The notes beneath the pieces were generated by a model, which was given only the letters and a program-made list of their open reading frames with translations, did no database searches and had not been told where the DNA came from. Below, one piece after another: positions 1-11,077 of a DNA stretch of 64,000 nt. The position numbers were made by a program, and so were the translations under genes. The number at the start of each line of letters is the position of its first letter. Position 1 is the stretch's first letter. The DNA is from Siphonodentalium dalli (lineage: Eukaryota; Mollusca; Scaphopoda; Gadilida; Siphonodentaliidae): contig CP136061.1 in the NCBI GenBank assembly GCA_032622095.1, positions 265,146,077 through 265,210,076 on the forward strand. The letters are read 5' to 3'.

Positions 1-721
1 TCCACAACACTTAACCGACACTGGCAAAATTTGGCACATCGCGTGCTCTCTTCGGACCGCACGCACTGGGATATCAGATGACATCCTAAGTTCGATATCT
101 TCGGAGGAGATGTGAGCACAAGCACATGGGACCAAATTGCAAACTTTGAGGGCCCGTAACTCTTGCATTTCTTCTCGGATTACAAAAATCCTTTCCGGTA
201 TGGGTTTGTTTTCGTTCATGGAATCTACATACTTAAATAGATGAATGTCAATAAAAAAAAAAAATTGCGAAAATTTTTCCCCCACCCCAGTGTAAAAATA
301 TATGGCCAACCCTGTCAAATTTTCTTCTTCGGACTAAGCTGACAACGGTCAACACGACTACAAAAACCAAATACAGTTATCTGGAATGATACGGGAGGAC
401 AACAGAGTACAATAAAATAGAGGTTTGCCAACTATGGGCGGTAACTCTTCAGGGAAAGCGCGGACACAAGTTTTTATGCCCGTGGGCAGTAGTGCATATC
501 GAGATGTGCATACGGTCTAATTTTCGATGCTCTGCTTCTTATAATTTCCGAGATAATAAAATGACATTTTTTCAAATAAAGGGAGATAACTCCTCGGTGA
601 AAGTGCGGACAAAATCGTTATGGGCCATAGGCATAGAACTCATGTACCCCAACCTACTTACCAAGTTTTAGTGTCCTACTTCTTGTACTTTTCGAGTAAT
701 AGTGATTACAAAAGTGTCAAG

Positions 722-777
<56 letters not shown>
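722..777. repeat. (TAA)n microsatellite, A array
   Basis: A pure trinucleotide run of about 56 bp after GTGTCAAG, ending before CAATGAAAAATAATCG. Equivalent tracts in A are 984-1027 (about 44 bp), 2742-2794 (53), 4508-4560 (53) and 6275-6333 (59). This is the main source of monomer length variation. It is also the site at which the linker element interrupts the last monomer. Confidence 0.95.
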
Positions 778-780
<3 letters not shown>

Positions 781-956
781 TGAAAAATAATCGCAAAAGG
801 GCCATAACTCCGCCAAGAAACATTGGGCGGAAATCCGGATACCATTATATGTAGTAAACCTTCGATGCCTACATTCGCTAGAGATTTCGCGTTCCTACTG
901 CAATCAGTTTCTGAGTATTTCGAAATAAACGGAAAACGACCTCAGTAGAAAAACAA

Positions 957-983
957 TATACTTCCTTGGTTACACCATGGAAG

Positions 984-987
<4 letters not shown>
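957..987. repeat. End palindrome of A monomer
   Basis: 31-bp inverted repeat: arm TATACTTCCTTGG, 5-nt spacer TTACA, arm CCATGGAAGTATA. The arms are complementary except for one position. Further A copies lie at 1207-1237, 2974-3004, 4740-4770 and 6513-6543; C copies lie at 29105-29135, 30837, 32569, 34301, 36033, 37765 and 39497. It is always followed by AATAATA. The outer 9 bp, TATACTTCC/GGAAGTATA, are shared with the B palindrome. On the minus strand this looks like the 5' terminal palindrome of a Helentron-type element; that reading is inference. Confidence 0.9.
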
Positions 988-1030
<43 letters not shown>

Positions 1031-1241
1031 TGAAAAATAATCGCAAAAGGGCCATAACTCCGCCAAGAAACATTGGGCGGAAATCCGGATACCATTATAT
1101 GTAGTAAACCTTCGATGCCTACATTCGCTAGAGATTTCGCGTTCCTACTGCAATCAGTTTCTGAGTATTTCGAAATAAACGGAAAACGACCTCAGTAGAA
1201 AAACAATATACTTCCTTGGTTACACCATGGAAGTATAATAA

Positions 1242-2741
1242 TAGGCCAAATCATGAGCTCAATGAATCGCAGTTAAGGGACGGAAAATATGAAGTAGGAT
1301 GATTATATCTTTCCCTTAACATGTGTGGGTTGATCTCAAGTGTTTGGAAGTGACCCCACCCCTGCCTCGAAATTGGGTGACGGGATTGGGAAATAGTCAA
1401 ACCCGGCCCAAAATGCGAATTTTGAGAGCCCGTAACTCCGTTATTTTCCAATGGATTTTAAAATTGTTTTGAGTATTGTGATCAGCTAGTTACATTGATT
1501 ATTTTTTATAAATTTTGTCTCATTCAGAGACGAATAACATTTTGTTTATTAGAAAGAATACGGGCCCACATTCAAAGTTTGAGGGCCCAAATCTCCGCCA
1601 TTTTTTAACGGATTTACGATCTGTTTTCAGTTTTATGATCAACGTATAAGGTAGATGTTATATACCAAGTTTCATATGATTCGGAGACGAACTAAATTTT
1701 GGTACCTCGGACCACCCCTCCCCTGAACCACAACACTGAACCGACACTTGCAAAATTTGGCACATCGCGTGCTCTCTTCAGACCGCGCGCACTGCGATAT
1801 CAGATGACATCCTAAGTTTGAGATCTTCGGAGGAGATGAGGTCACAGGCACATGGGCCCAAATTTGCATTGTTTGAAGGACCGCAACTCCGTCATTTTTC
1901 AATGGATTTTCTAAATTGTTTCAGTTTCTAGATCGGTTGGCGGTGTAGATGTTACACTCCAAGTTTCATCTGATTCGGAGAAGAATAAAAAATTGGTACC
2001 CCGGACCGCCCCTCCCCTGATCCACAACACTTAACCGACACTGGCAAAATTTGGCACATCGCGTGCTCTCTTCGGACCGCACGCACTGGGATATCAGATG
2101 ACATCCTAAGTTCGATATCTTCGGAGGAGATGTGAGCACAAGCACATGGGACCAAATTGCAAACTTTGAGGGCCCGTAACTCTTGCATTTCTTCTCGGAT
2201 TACAAAAATCCTTTCCGGTATGGGTTTGTTTTCGTTCATGGAATCTACATACTTAAATAGATGAATGTCAATAAAAAAAAAAAATTGCGAAAATTTTGCC
2301 CCCACCCCAGTGTAAAAATATATGGCCAACCCTGTCAAATTTTCTTCTTCGGACTAAGCTGACAACGGTCAACACGACTACAAAAACCAAATACAGTTAT
2401 CTGGAATGATACGGGAGGACAACAGAGTACAATAAAATAGAGGTTTGCCAACTATGGGCGGTAACTCTTCAGGGAAAGCGCGGACACAAGTTTTTATGCC
2501 CGTGGGCAGTAGTGCATATCGAGATGTGCATACGGTCTAATTTTCGATGCTCTGCTTCTTATAATTTCCGAGATAATAAAATGACATTTTTTCAAATAAA
2601 GGGAGATAACTCCTCGGTGAAAGTGCGGACAAAATCGTTATGGGCCATAGGCATAGAACTCATGTACCCCAACCTACTTACCAAGTTTTAGTGTCCTACT
2701 TCTTGTACTTTTCGAGTAATAGTGATTACAAAAGTGTCAAG

Positions 2742-2797
<56 letters not shown>

Positions 2798-3008
2798 TGA
2801 AAAATAATCGCAAAAGGGCCATAACTCCGCCAAGAAACATTGGGCGGAAATCCGGATACCATTATATGTAGTAAACCTTCGATGCCTACATTCGCTAGAG
2901 ATTTCGCGTTCCTACTGCAATCAGTTTCTGAGTATTTCGAAATAAACGGAAAACGACCTCAGTAGAAAAACAATATACTTCCTTGGTTACACCATGGAAG
3001 TATAATAA
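1242..3008. repeat. Representative A monomer with ~147-bp internal rhythm
   Basis: A TAACTC-like hexamer recurs through the monomer: 1433 (TAACTC), 1590 (AATCTC), 1731 (CAACAC), 1884 (CAACTC), 2025 (CAACAC), 2177 (TAACTC), 2327 (CAACCC), 2462 and 2607 (TAACTC), and 2822 after the microsatellite. Spacings from 1433 to 2607 are 157, 141, 153, 141, 152, 150, 135 and 145, a mean near 147. Flanking bases (GGGCC or similar before, CYG after, then an A/T-rich stretch) are often also conserved. A stronger two-step similarity, about 294 bp, is visible between about 1560-1860 and 1855-2150. The monomer therefore seems built from old, diverged submonomers. Confidence 0.7.
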
Positions 3009-4507
3009 TAGGCCAAATCATGAGCTCAATGAATCGCAGTTAAGGGACGGAAAATATGAAGTAGGATGATTATATCTTTCCCTTAACATGTGTGGGTTGA
3101 TCTCAAGTGTTTGGAAGTGACCCCACCCCTGCCTCGAAATTGGGTGACGGGATTGGGAAATAGTCAAACCCGGCCCAAAATGCGAATTTTGAGAGCCCGT
3201 AACTCCGTTATTTTCCAATGGATTTTAAAATTGTTTTGAGTATTGTGATCAGCTAGTTACATTGATTATTTTTTATAAATTTTGTCTCATTCAGAGACGA
3301 ATAACATTTTGTTTATTAGAAAGAATACGGGCCCACATTCAAAGTTTGAGGGCCCAAATCTCCGCCATTTTTTAACGGATTTACGATCTGTTTTCAGTTT
3401 TATGATCAACGTATAAGGTAGATGTTATATACCAAGTTTCATATGATTCGGAGACGAACTAAATTTTGGTACCTCGGACCACCCCTCCCCTGACCCACAA
3501 CACTGAACCGACACTTGCAAAATTTGGCACATCGCGTGCTCTCTTCAGACCGCGCGCACTGCGATATCAGATGACATCCTAAGTTTGAGATCTTCGGAGG
3601 AGATGAGGTCACAGGCACATGGGCCCAAATTTGCATTGTTTGAAGGACCGCAACTCCGTCATTTTTCAATGGATTTTCTAAATTGTTTCAGTTTCTAGAT
3701 CGGTTGGCGGTGTAGATGTTACACTCCAAGTTTCATCTGATTCGGAGAAGAATAAAAAATTGGTACCCCGGACCGCCCCTCCCCTGATCCACAACACTTA
3801 ACCGACACTGGCAAAATTTGGCACATCGCGTGCTCTCTTCGGACCGCACGCACTGGGATATCAGATGACATCCTAAGTTCGATATCTTCGGAGGAGATGT
3901 GAGCACAAGCACATGGGACCAAATTGCAAACTTTGAGGGCCCGTAACTCTTGCATTTCTTCTCGGATTACAAAAATCCTTTCCGGTATGGGTTTGTTTTC
4001 GTTCATGGAATCTACATACTTAAATAGATGAATGTCAATAAAAAAAAAAATTGCGAAAATTTTGCCCCCACCCCAGTGTAAAAATATATGGCCAACCCTG
4101 TCAAATTTTCTTCTTCGGACTAAGCTGACAACGGTCAACACGACTACAAAAACCAAATACAGTTATCTGGAATGATACGGGAGGACAACAGAGTACAATA
4201 AAATAGAGGTTTGCCAACTATGGGCGGTAACTCTTCAGGGAAAGCGCGGACACAAGTTTTTATGCCCGTGGACAGTAGTGCATATCGAGATGTGCATACG
4301 GTCTAATTTTCGATGCTCTGCTTCTTATAATTTCCGAGATAATAAAATGACATTTTTTCAAATAAAGGGAGATAACTCCTCGGTGAAAGTGCGGACAAAA
4401 TCGTTATGGGCCATAGGCATAGAACTCATGTACCCCAACCTACTTACCAAGTTTTAGTGTCCTACTTCTTGTACTTTTCGAGTAATAGTGATTACAAAAG
4501 TGTCAAG

Positions 4508-4563
<56 letters not shown>

Positions 4564-6274
4564 TGAAAAATAATCGCAAAAGGGCCATAACTCCGCCAAG
4601 AAACATTGGGCGGAAATCCGGATACCATTATATGTAGTAAACCTTCGATGCCTACATTCGCTAGAGATTTCGCGTTCCTACTGCAATCAGTTTCTGAGTA
4701 TTTCGAAATAAACGGAAAACGACCTCAGTAGAAAAACAATATACTTCCTTGGTTACACCATGGAAGTATAATAATAGGCCAAATCATGAGCTCAATGAAT
4801 CGCAGTTAAGGGACGGAAAATATGAAGTAGGATGATTATATCTTTCCCTTAACATGTGTGGGTTGATCTCAAGTGTTTGGAAGTGACCCCACCCCTGCCT
4901 CGAAATTGGGTGACGGGATTGGGAAATAGTCAAACCCGGCCCAAAATGCGAATTTTGAGAGCCCGTAACTCCGTTATTTTCCAATGGATTTTAAAATTGT
5001 TTTGAGTATTGTGATCAGCTAGTTACATTGATTATTTTTTATAAATTTTGTCTCATTCAGAGACGAATAACATTTTGTTTATTAGAAAGAATACGGGCCC
5101 ACATTCAAAGTTTGAGGGCCCAAATCTCCGCCATTTTTTAACGGATTTACGATCTGTTTTCAGTTTTATGATCAACGTATAAGGTAGATGTTATATACCA
5201 AGTTTCATATGATTCGGAGACGAACTAAATTTTGGTACCTCGGACCACCCCTCCCCTGACCCACAACACTGAACCGACACTTGCAAAATTTGGCACATCG
5301 CGTGCTCTCTTCAGACCGCGCGCACTGCGATATCAGATGACATCCTAAGTTTGAGATCTTCGGAGGAGATGAGGTCACAGGCACATGGGCCCAAATTTGC
5401 ATTGTTTGAAGGACCGCAACTCCGTCATTTTTCAATGGATTTTCTAAATTGTTTCAGTTTCTAGATCGGTTGGCGGTGTAGATGTTACACTCCAAGTTTC
5501 ATCTGATTCGGAGAAGAATAAAAAATTGGTACCCCGGACCGCCCCTCCCCTGATCCACAACACTTAACCGACACTGGCAAAATTTGGCACATCGCGTGCT
5601 CTCTTCGGACCGCACGCACTGGGATATCAGATGACATCCTAAGTTCGATATCTTCGGAGGAGATGTGAGCACAAGCACATGGGACCAAATTGCAAACTTT
5701 GAGGGCCCGTAACTCTTGCATTTCTTCTCGGATTACAAAAATCCTTTCCGGTATGGGTTTGTTTTCGTTCATGGAATCTACATACTTAAATAGATGAATG
5801 TCAATAAAAAAAAAAAATTGCGAAAATTTTGCCCCCACCCCAGTGTAAAAATATATGGCCAACCCTGTCAAATTTTCTTCTTCGGACTAAGCTGACAACG
5901 GTCAACACGACTACAAAAACCAAATACAGTTATCTGGAATGATACGGGAGGACAACAGAGTACAATAAAATAGAGGTTTGCCAACTATGGGCGGTAACTC
6001 TTCAGGGAAAGCGCGGACACAAGTTTTTATGCCCGTGGGCAGTAGTGCATATCGAGATGTGCATACGGTCTAATTTTCGATGCTCTGCTTCTTATAATTT
6101 CCGAGATAATAAAATGACATTTTTTCAAATAAAGGGAGATAACTCCTCGGTGAAAGTGCGGACAAAATCGTTATGGGCCATAGGCATAGAACTCATGTAC
6201 CCCAACCTACTTACCAAGTTTTAGTGTCCTACTTCTTGTACTTTTCGAGTAATAGTGATTACAAAAGTGTCAAG

Positions 6275-6336
<62 letters not shown>

Positions 6337-8064
6337 TGAAAAATAATCGCAAAAGGGCCATAACTCCGCCAAGAAACATTGGGCGGAAATCCGGATACCA
6401 TTATATGTAGTAAACCTTCGATGCCTACATTCGCTAGAGATTTCGCGTTCCTACTGCAATCAGTTTCTGAGTATTTCGAAATAAACGGAAAACGACCTCA
6501 GTAGAAAAACAATATACTTCCTTGGTTACACCATGGAAGTATAATAATAGGCCAAATCATGAGCTCAATGAATCGCAGTTAAGGGACGGAAAATATGAAG
6601 TAGGATGATTATATCTTTCCCTTAACATGTGTGGGTTGATCTCAAGTGTTTGGAAGTGACCCCACCCCTGCCTCGAAATTGGGTGACGGGATTGGGAAAT
6701 AGTCAAACCCGGCCCAAAATGCGAATTTTGAGAGCCCGTAACTCCGTTATTTTCCAATGGATTTTAAAATTGTTTTGAGTATTGTGATCAGCTAGTTACA
6801 TTGATTATTTTTTATAAATTTTGTCTCATTCAGAGACGAATAACATTTTGTTTATTAGAAAGAATACGGGCCCACATTCAAAGTTTGAGGGCCCAAATCT
6901 CCGCCATTTTTTAACGGATTTACGATCTGTTTTCAGTTTTATGATCAACGTATAAGGTAGATGTTATATACCAAGTTTCATATGATTCGGAGACGAACTA
7001 AATTTTGGTACCTCGGACCACCCCTCCCCTGACCCACAACACTGAACCGACACTTGCAAAATTTGGCACATCGCGTGCTCTCTTCAGACCGCGCGCACTG
7101 CGATATCAGATGACATCCTAAGTTTGAGATCTTCGGAGGAGATGAGGTCACAGGCACATGGGCCCAAATTTGCATTGTTTGAAGGACCGCAACTCCGTCA
7201 TTTTTCAATGGATTTTCTAAATTGTTTCAGTTTCTAGATCGGTTGGCGGTGTAGATGTTACACTCCAAGTTTCATCTGATTCGGAGAAGAATAAAAAATT
7301 GGTACCCCGGACCGCCCCTCCCCTGATCCACAACACTTAACCGACACTGGCAAAATTTGGCACATCGCGTGCTCTCTTCGGACCGCACGCACTGGGATAT
7401 CAGATGACATCCTAAGTTCGATATCTTCGGAGGAGATGTGAGCACAAGCACATGGGACCAAATTGCAAACTTTGAGGGCCCGTAACTCTTGCATTTCTTC
7501 TCGGATTACAAAAATCCTTTCCGGTATGGGTTTGTTTTCGTTCATGGAATCTACATACTTAAATAGATGAATGTCAATAAAAAAAAAAAATTGCGAAAAT
7601 TTTGCCCCCACCCCAGTGTAAAAATATATGGCCAACCCTGTCAAATTTTCTTCTTCGGACTAAGCTGACAACGGTCAACACGACTACAAAAACCAAATAC
7701 AGTTATCTGGAATGATACGGGAGGACAACAGAGTACAATAAAATAGAGGTTTGCCAACTATGGGCGGTAACTCTTCAGGGAAAGCGCGGACACAAGTTTT
7801 TATGCCCGTGGGCAGTAGTGCATATCGAGATGTGCATACGGTCTAATTTTCGATGCTCTGCTTCTTATAATTTCCGAGATAATAAAATGACATTTTTTCA
7901 AATAAAGGGAGATAACTCCTCGGTGAAAGTGCGGACAAAATCGTTATGGGCCATAGGCATAGAACTCATGTACCCCAACCTACTTACCAAGTTTTAGTGT
8001 CCTACTTCTTGTACTTTTCGAGTAATAGTGATTACAAAAGTGTCAAGTATAATAATAATAATAA

Positions 8065-8097
8065 CTAGAGGGTTAAAATTCTGGCCTGCAGAATTTT
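8065..8097 (-). other. Predicted 3' terminus: hairpin plus CTAG, copy 1
   Basis: On the plus strand CTAG is at 8065-8068, and a perfect stem with arms AAAATTCTG (8075-8083) and CAGAATTTT (8089-8097) surrounds the loop GCCTG. On the minus strand this reads hairpin, AACCCT, CTAG, then flanking T. That is the spacing expected at a Helitron-class 3' end. Identity between the two linker copies starts at this point, while the DNA to the left is A-type in one and C-type in the other. Confidence 0.65.
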
Positions 8098-8098
8098 G

Positions 8099-8110
8099 AT
8101 ACTTCCATAT
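8099..8110. repeat. 12-bp subterminal inverted repeat, left
   Basis: ATACTTCCATAT lies one base inside the hairpin. Its inverted partner, ATATGGAAGTAT, is at 28912-28923 within the terminal B palindrome. Helentrons and HINEs place such a repeat just upstream of the 3' stem-loop and at the 5' end. Confidence 0.7.
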
Positions 8111-8516
8111 AAATTCCCCATCCCCGACCACCATCCATAATTTAATAATCTACCCACCACTATCCAATCCTTACACATAAACCACTCCATAACCCTAATA
8201 TTGGCAGCCAATCCATAATCATAACCATTTCCACAGCCCTATCCACAGCACTTAACTCTAACCCAATAAAATATCCTTACCAAATACATTGCCCTCCTGC
8301 AAACCATACTCATAGCCGTACCTTGGACCATTACCAAAACTCTTTCGATGAGCCTAGTCATACATGCAAGCGTACCCACAACCAAATCCTTTGCATAACT
8401 GACACCGTCACAATTTTAACATTAACAATATCCACAATTCTAACCCAATGTATAAACCATATCCTGACCATAACGTTAACATTAAGCCTAACCCTGATCT
8501 ACACATATCTATAAGC
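8111..8516. repeat. G-poor, C/A-rich degenerate simple-sequence tract
   Basis: About 400 bp in which G is rare on the plus strand, with many loose CCATAA, AACCCTAA and TAACATTAAC words. It looks like a decayed hexamer-type repeat. A small inverted repeat ATTGG-CAG-CCAAT is at 8200-8212. A 63-codon frame here (8323-8514) encodes a low-complexity Thr/Ile/Leu string and is composition-driven, not a credible gene. Function unknown. Confidence 0.75.
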
Positions 8517-9031
8517 CTATACTTAATGTATTATATAGTTATCAGGGTATAAAATATTAAATATGAGTCAAGAATTCTGTCCGGAAATGAGTCTATTGAT
8601 TAATATTGATTTCATTTCGAATATCTTCTGGTCTAATAATGTGTGGTTGTTTAGCTAACGAACAATAGTGGTTACTGTTACCAGCGACCAGGTATGTTCT
8701 AAAAATAAATCAATAACTTGTCCCAATTAAACATCTCATTTCATAATAAAATATTCGAAAAAATTCAACATTAGCTGATAGAAGTCTTACTGGACATGGA
8801 TCTTCAATTCATATTTATTATTTTGTACCCACAAACTATTTCAAACTTGTTATTTAAAGAGATAGTCATATTGTTAACCCTTCACATTAATTTTCCTATG
8901 TGTATACAGTCATCCGGGAGTATTTTTCTGCATGATAAGTGAATACATGTAATATCTATCGGTCACTTAATCCTGATTAACTAATTGCGTATTCATTTGA
9001 AAAGTTAAAAAAATCATGGAATTTGCACGTG
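8517..9031. other. AT-rich linker DNA, nothing recognised
   Basis: About 515 bp of AT-rich sequence with no open frame of note, no clear repeat and no RNA gene that I can recognise. It is present again, unchanged as far as I compared, at 41502-42016. Confidence 0.6.
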
Positions 9032-10066
9032 GATAGTACCGACCACATCCAATTTGCGTTATCTCGATTTCTTCATTTATTTCTTTGCAAGATTTACTTG
9101 AAGTTGCCAAAAGCCTCGATCAACCGATGCGCGTTCTCTGTTAGACGGATTGCTTTTATACCACAGTCAAACTTCCAGGATGTATATATGGTATACTGAG
9201 ACACATGCTCACTCATTTCACTCACTCCTTCATTAGTCTGCTTGAATTTCGACTTTTGCCATATATCGATGTAGGCGTATTCCTATGCATGTAGTACGCA
9301 TTACGCTATATATCGTCGCCACGAGTGGATCCTTTGTTCTGAAACTTAAGCAATCGCACCAGTCTTGGGCGTTGATATCCCCTATCACATCCATTTTATC
9401 TCCATATTTTATTTTTTTCAAGAATTTTTGAACTTTCGGTTTTTGTTGGAATTTGCCAATATGTACCCACCTGAACACGAGCTTTCCGTTGGTCGGTTTG
9501 CTTTGTAAGTAGAGCGGTCAAACGTTGGGATGTTACCAAAAATATATCAACGTACCCGCTCCTGCATTACATCGCTCCTTCATTAACTCGGTCGGATTTG
9601 GCGAGAAAAATAGCTTAGTGATACAGCACTTAAATATACTTGTTAACATTATAAAGCCTCGCCACGAGTAAACCTTGTACCTTAGCGCAAATTAAGCAGA
9701 CATCGATAAGTTGCGTTTGGGTACTATCTATCATATCCACTATTCAAATTTTGTTTATCTCGATGTTTGATTTTTAGACAATTTTTCCCCCTTTGATTTT
9801 CGTTGGAATTTGCAAAAAGTCTGAACCGACCGGAAGCTCACTCGCTGTTTGACAGTTTGCTATTATAGCAGAGCTATCAAACTTTGGGAGCCTACCTACG
9901 CGATACCGCACTACCTGCTCCTGCATTAACCTTGCTCACCAATTAGCCCGTTTGGATTTGGCGCCAAAAATAGGTAATTTTCTTGTACATGCCGTAGATC
10001 GGTAACGATTGGGAATTAAAAACATGCCAGCGAAAAAATTCAGTCCGCACCACTCTCCCCATTCGG
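9032..10066. repeat. Three diverged ~345-bp tandem repeats in linker, copy 1
   Basis: Copies start near 9032, 9373 and 9720. Shared landmarks in order: ACATCC/ATATCC, TTATCTC..AT, a T-rich run, TTGGAATTTGC, a TTTGCTNNNNTA..AG..TCAAAC block, CTCCTTCATTA, and (copies 1 and 2) CGCCACGAGT at about 9318 and 9660. A remnant (CATGCTCCTTCATTAG) lies at 10265-10280 just before array B. Divergence is high, so these are much older than the near-identical B and C monomers. Minus-strand frames of 81 and 74 codons here have no recognisable domain. Confidence 0.75.
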
Positions 10067-10099
10067 AATATGCAACAAAAATATTATACCGCTGGACTT

Positions 10100-10100
<1 letters not shown>

Positions 10101-10133
<33 letters not shown>
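10101..10133. repeat. T33 homopolymer
   Basis: Thirty-three T in a row between GACTTG and GCTAAAT. On the minus strand it would read as a poly(A) tail, so the segment 10134-10290 could be a retroposed fragment. I found no clear target-site duplication. Frames reading it as poly-Phe or poly-Lys are artefacts. The second linker copy has the same length (43086-43118). Confidence 0.9.
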
Positions 10134-10136
<3 letters not shown>

Positions 10137-10167
10137 AAATCTGCCGTTTACATCCGCCACCGGTCAG

Positions 10168-10246
10168 CCTGGTCTCACCACCCTGGGCCTGGTTTCACCA
10201 CCCCGACCTGGTATCATTACCCAGCATGGTTTCGTCGCCTCCCCGG
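10168..10246. repeat. Minisatellite, four ~20-bp units
   Basis: Units start at 10168, 10188, 10207 and 10225 with consensus CCTGGTNTCACCACCC. The last two units are more diverged. The tract is GC-rich compared with everything around it. It lies between the T33 tract and array B. Confidence 0.8.
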
Positions 10247-10915
10247 TTATGCTTCATTCTCTCCCATGCTCCTTCATTAGCCAAATTATTTAATTTTCGA
10301 TGGATTGTAACTTGGACATTTCTCAACCGATTTACAAAATTCTTTCAGGAGGATCATTAGTACACCCTATAGATACACGACAGTAAAAATAGTTGAAATC
10401 ATCGAAAAAAAAAATTGCGAAAATTTTGCCCCCACCCAAAACCCAAAAATATAAGTCCGTCCCTGTTCAAAACTTGTTTTCGTAGCAAGTTGATAACGGG
10501 TAACTACATAAAATCTCTCAAATATGGATACCGTGCATGTTATAGGCGGTTACATGATATGAAATAAATCGAATTTTGCGAATCATGGGCGACAACTCTG
10601 TAGAAAAAGCGCGGACATAAATTATAATGTATGGATTCAATAGGGAATCCTGAGTTCTACATATGGTCCAAATTTTGAGTCTCTGCTGCTCATACTTTTC
10701 GAGATACAGCAACCCCATTTTTTCACAAAAAGGGAGATAACTCTGTAAACCAAACGTGGACAACATCCTATATACTCTTATTAGTTAGAAATAGTATAGG
10801 TCTATATGCATACGAAATTTCAGCTCCCTATCTCTTGTACTTCCGGAGATATAAGAGTTGAAAAATTGCTTAGAATAATAATAATAGAGGAGAAAAATAA
10901 TAAATTGAATAACAA

Positions 10916-10945
10916 TATACTTCCATATTAAAATATGGAAGTATA
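10916..10945. repeat. End palindrome of B monomer
   Basis: 30 bp: arm TATACTTCCATATT, centre AA, arm AATATGGAAGTATA, perfectly complementary over 14 bp. It repeats every 1383 bp; the last copy of the first array is 28895-28924, and the second array starts with 43901-43930. It is followed by ATAA and then the next monomer (GGGATTCGCACGG). At the last copy, ATAA is followed instead by C-array DNA. The shape resembles the palindromic 5' end known from DINE-1-type elements. Confidence 0.9.
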
Positions 10946-11077
10946 ATAAGGGATTCGCACGGAATTGATTGGTATGTCGATAGTATGGTTTATTGACATT
11001 TCTGTGTTCAGTTGGAACGTTCTGGCGTGACCCCCACCCTTGCCTCGGAATTAGGTGATGCGTGTAGAAAAGTCGCC

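Larger units (their letters stand above)
719..1230. repeat. Local tandem duplication of the (TAA)n-to-palindrome module
   Basis: In the first, partial A monomer the segment running from AAGTATAATAATA through the microsatellite to the end palindrome occurs twice: 719-980 (262 bp) and 981-1230 (250 bp). The 12-bp difference is microsatellite length. Other A monomers have it once. Both copies are bounded by AAGTATAATAATA, so the duplication probably arose by unequal exchange or slippage at that motif. A run of leucine codons read on the minus strand through the second microsatellite (878-1066) is not a gene. Confidence 0.9.
1..8064. repeat. Tandem array A (about 1767-bp monomer)
   Basis: Head-to-tail satellite array. 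Taking the TAGG that follows each end palindrome as monomer start, monomers begin at 1242, 3009, 4775 and 6548 (lengths 1767, 1766, 1773). The window opens inside an earlier monomer (1-1241), and the last one stops after 1517 bp at 8064, where the linker begins. Length differences come from the internal (TAA)n tract and a short A tract (near 2272 and 4039). Substitutions are few: for example G to A at 4271, and one base near 1728 differs in the first full copy. Short open frames occur on the minus strand, but they are conserved only because the DNA is conserved; none resembles a known protein. Array C is a diverged sister. No promoter, RNA gene or coding region was seen. Confidence 0.95.

Noticed and set aside
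878-1066. Leucine-rich small membrane protein
   Set aside because: The leucine run is the (TAA)n microsatellite read on the minus strand; it is absent as a frame in other monomers.
1251-2338. Open frames in A and C monomers (62-145 codons) as genes
   Set aside because: Frames change with A-tract length (the 145-codon form at 3719 exists only because a tract is two bases shorter), and their homologues in C differ in length and start. This is not how a selected protein behaves.
8323-8514. Small Thr/Ile/Leu-rich membrane protein, present twice
   Set aside because: It lies in a G-poor simple-sequence tract whose composition alone gives this residue mix. The second copy is part of the wholesale linker duplication.
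8111-8516. Interstitial telomere repeats (CCCTAA words)
   Set aside because: CCCTAA-like words are scattered and not in register; no run of two or more perfect adjacent units was seen.
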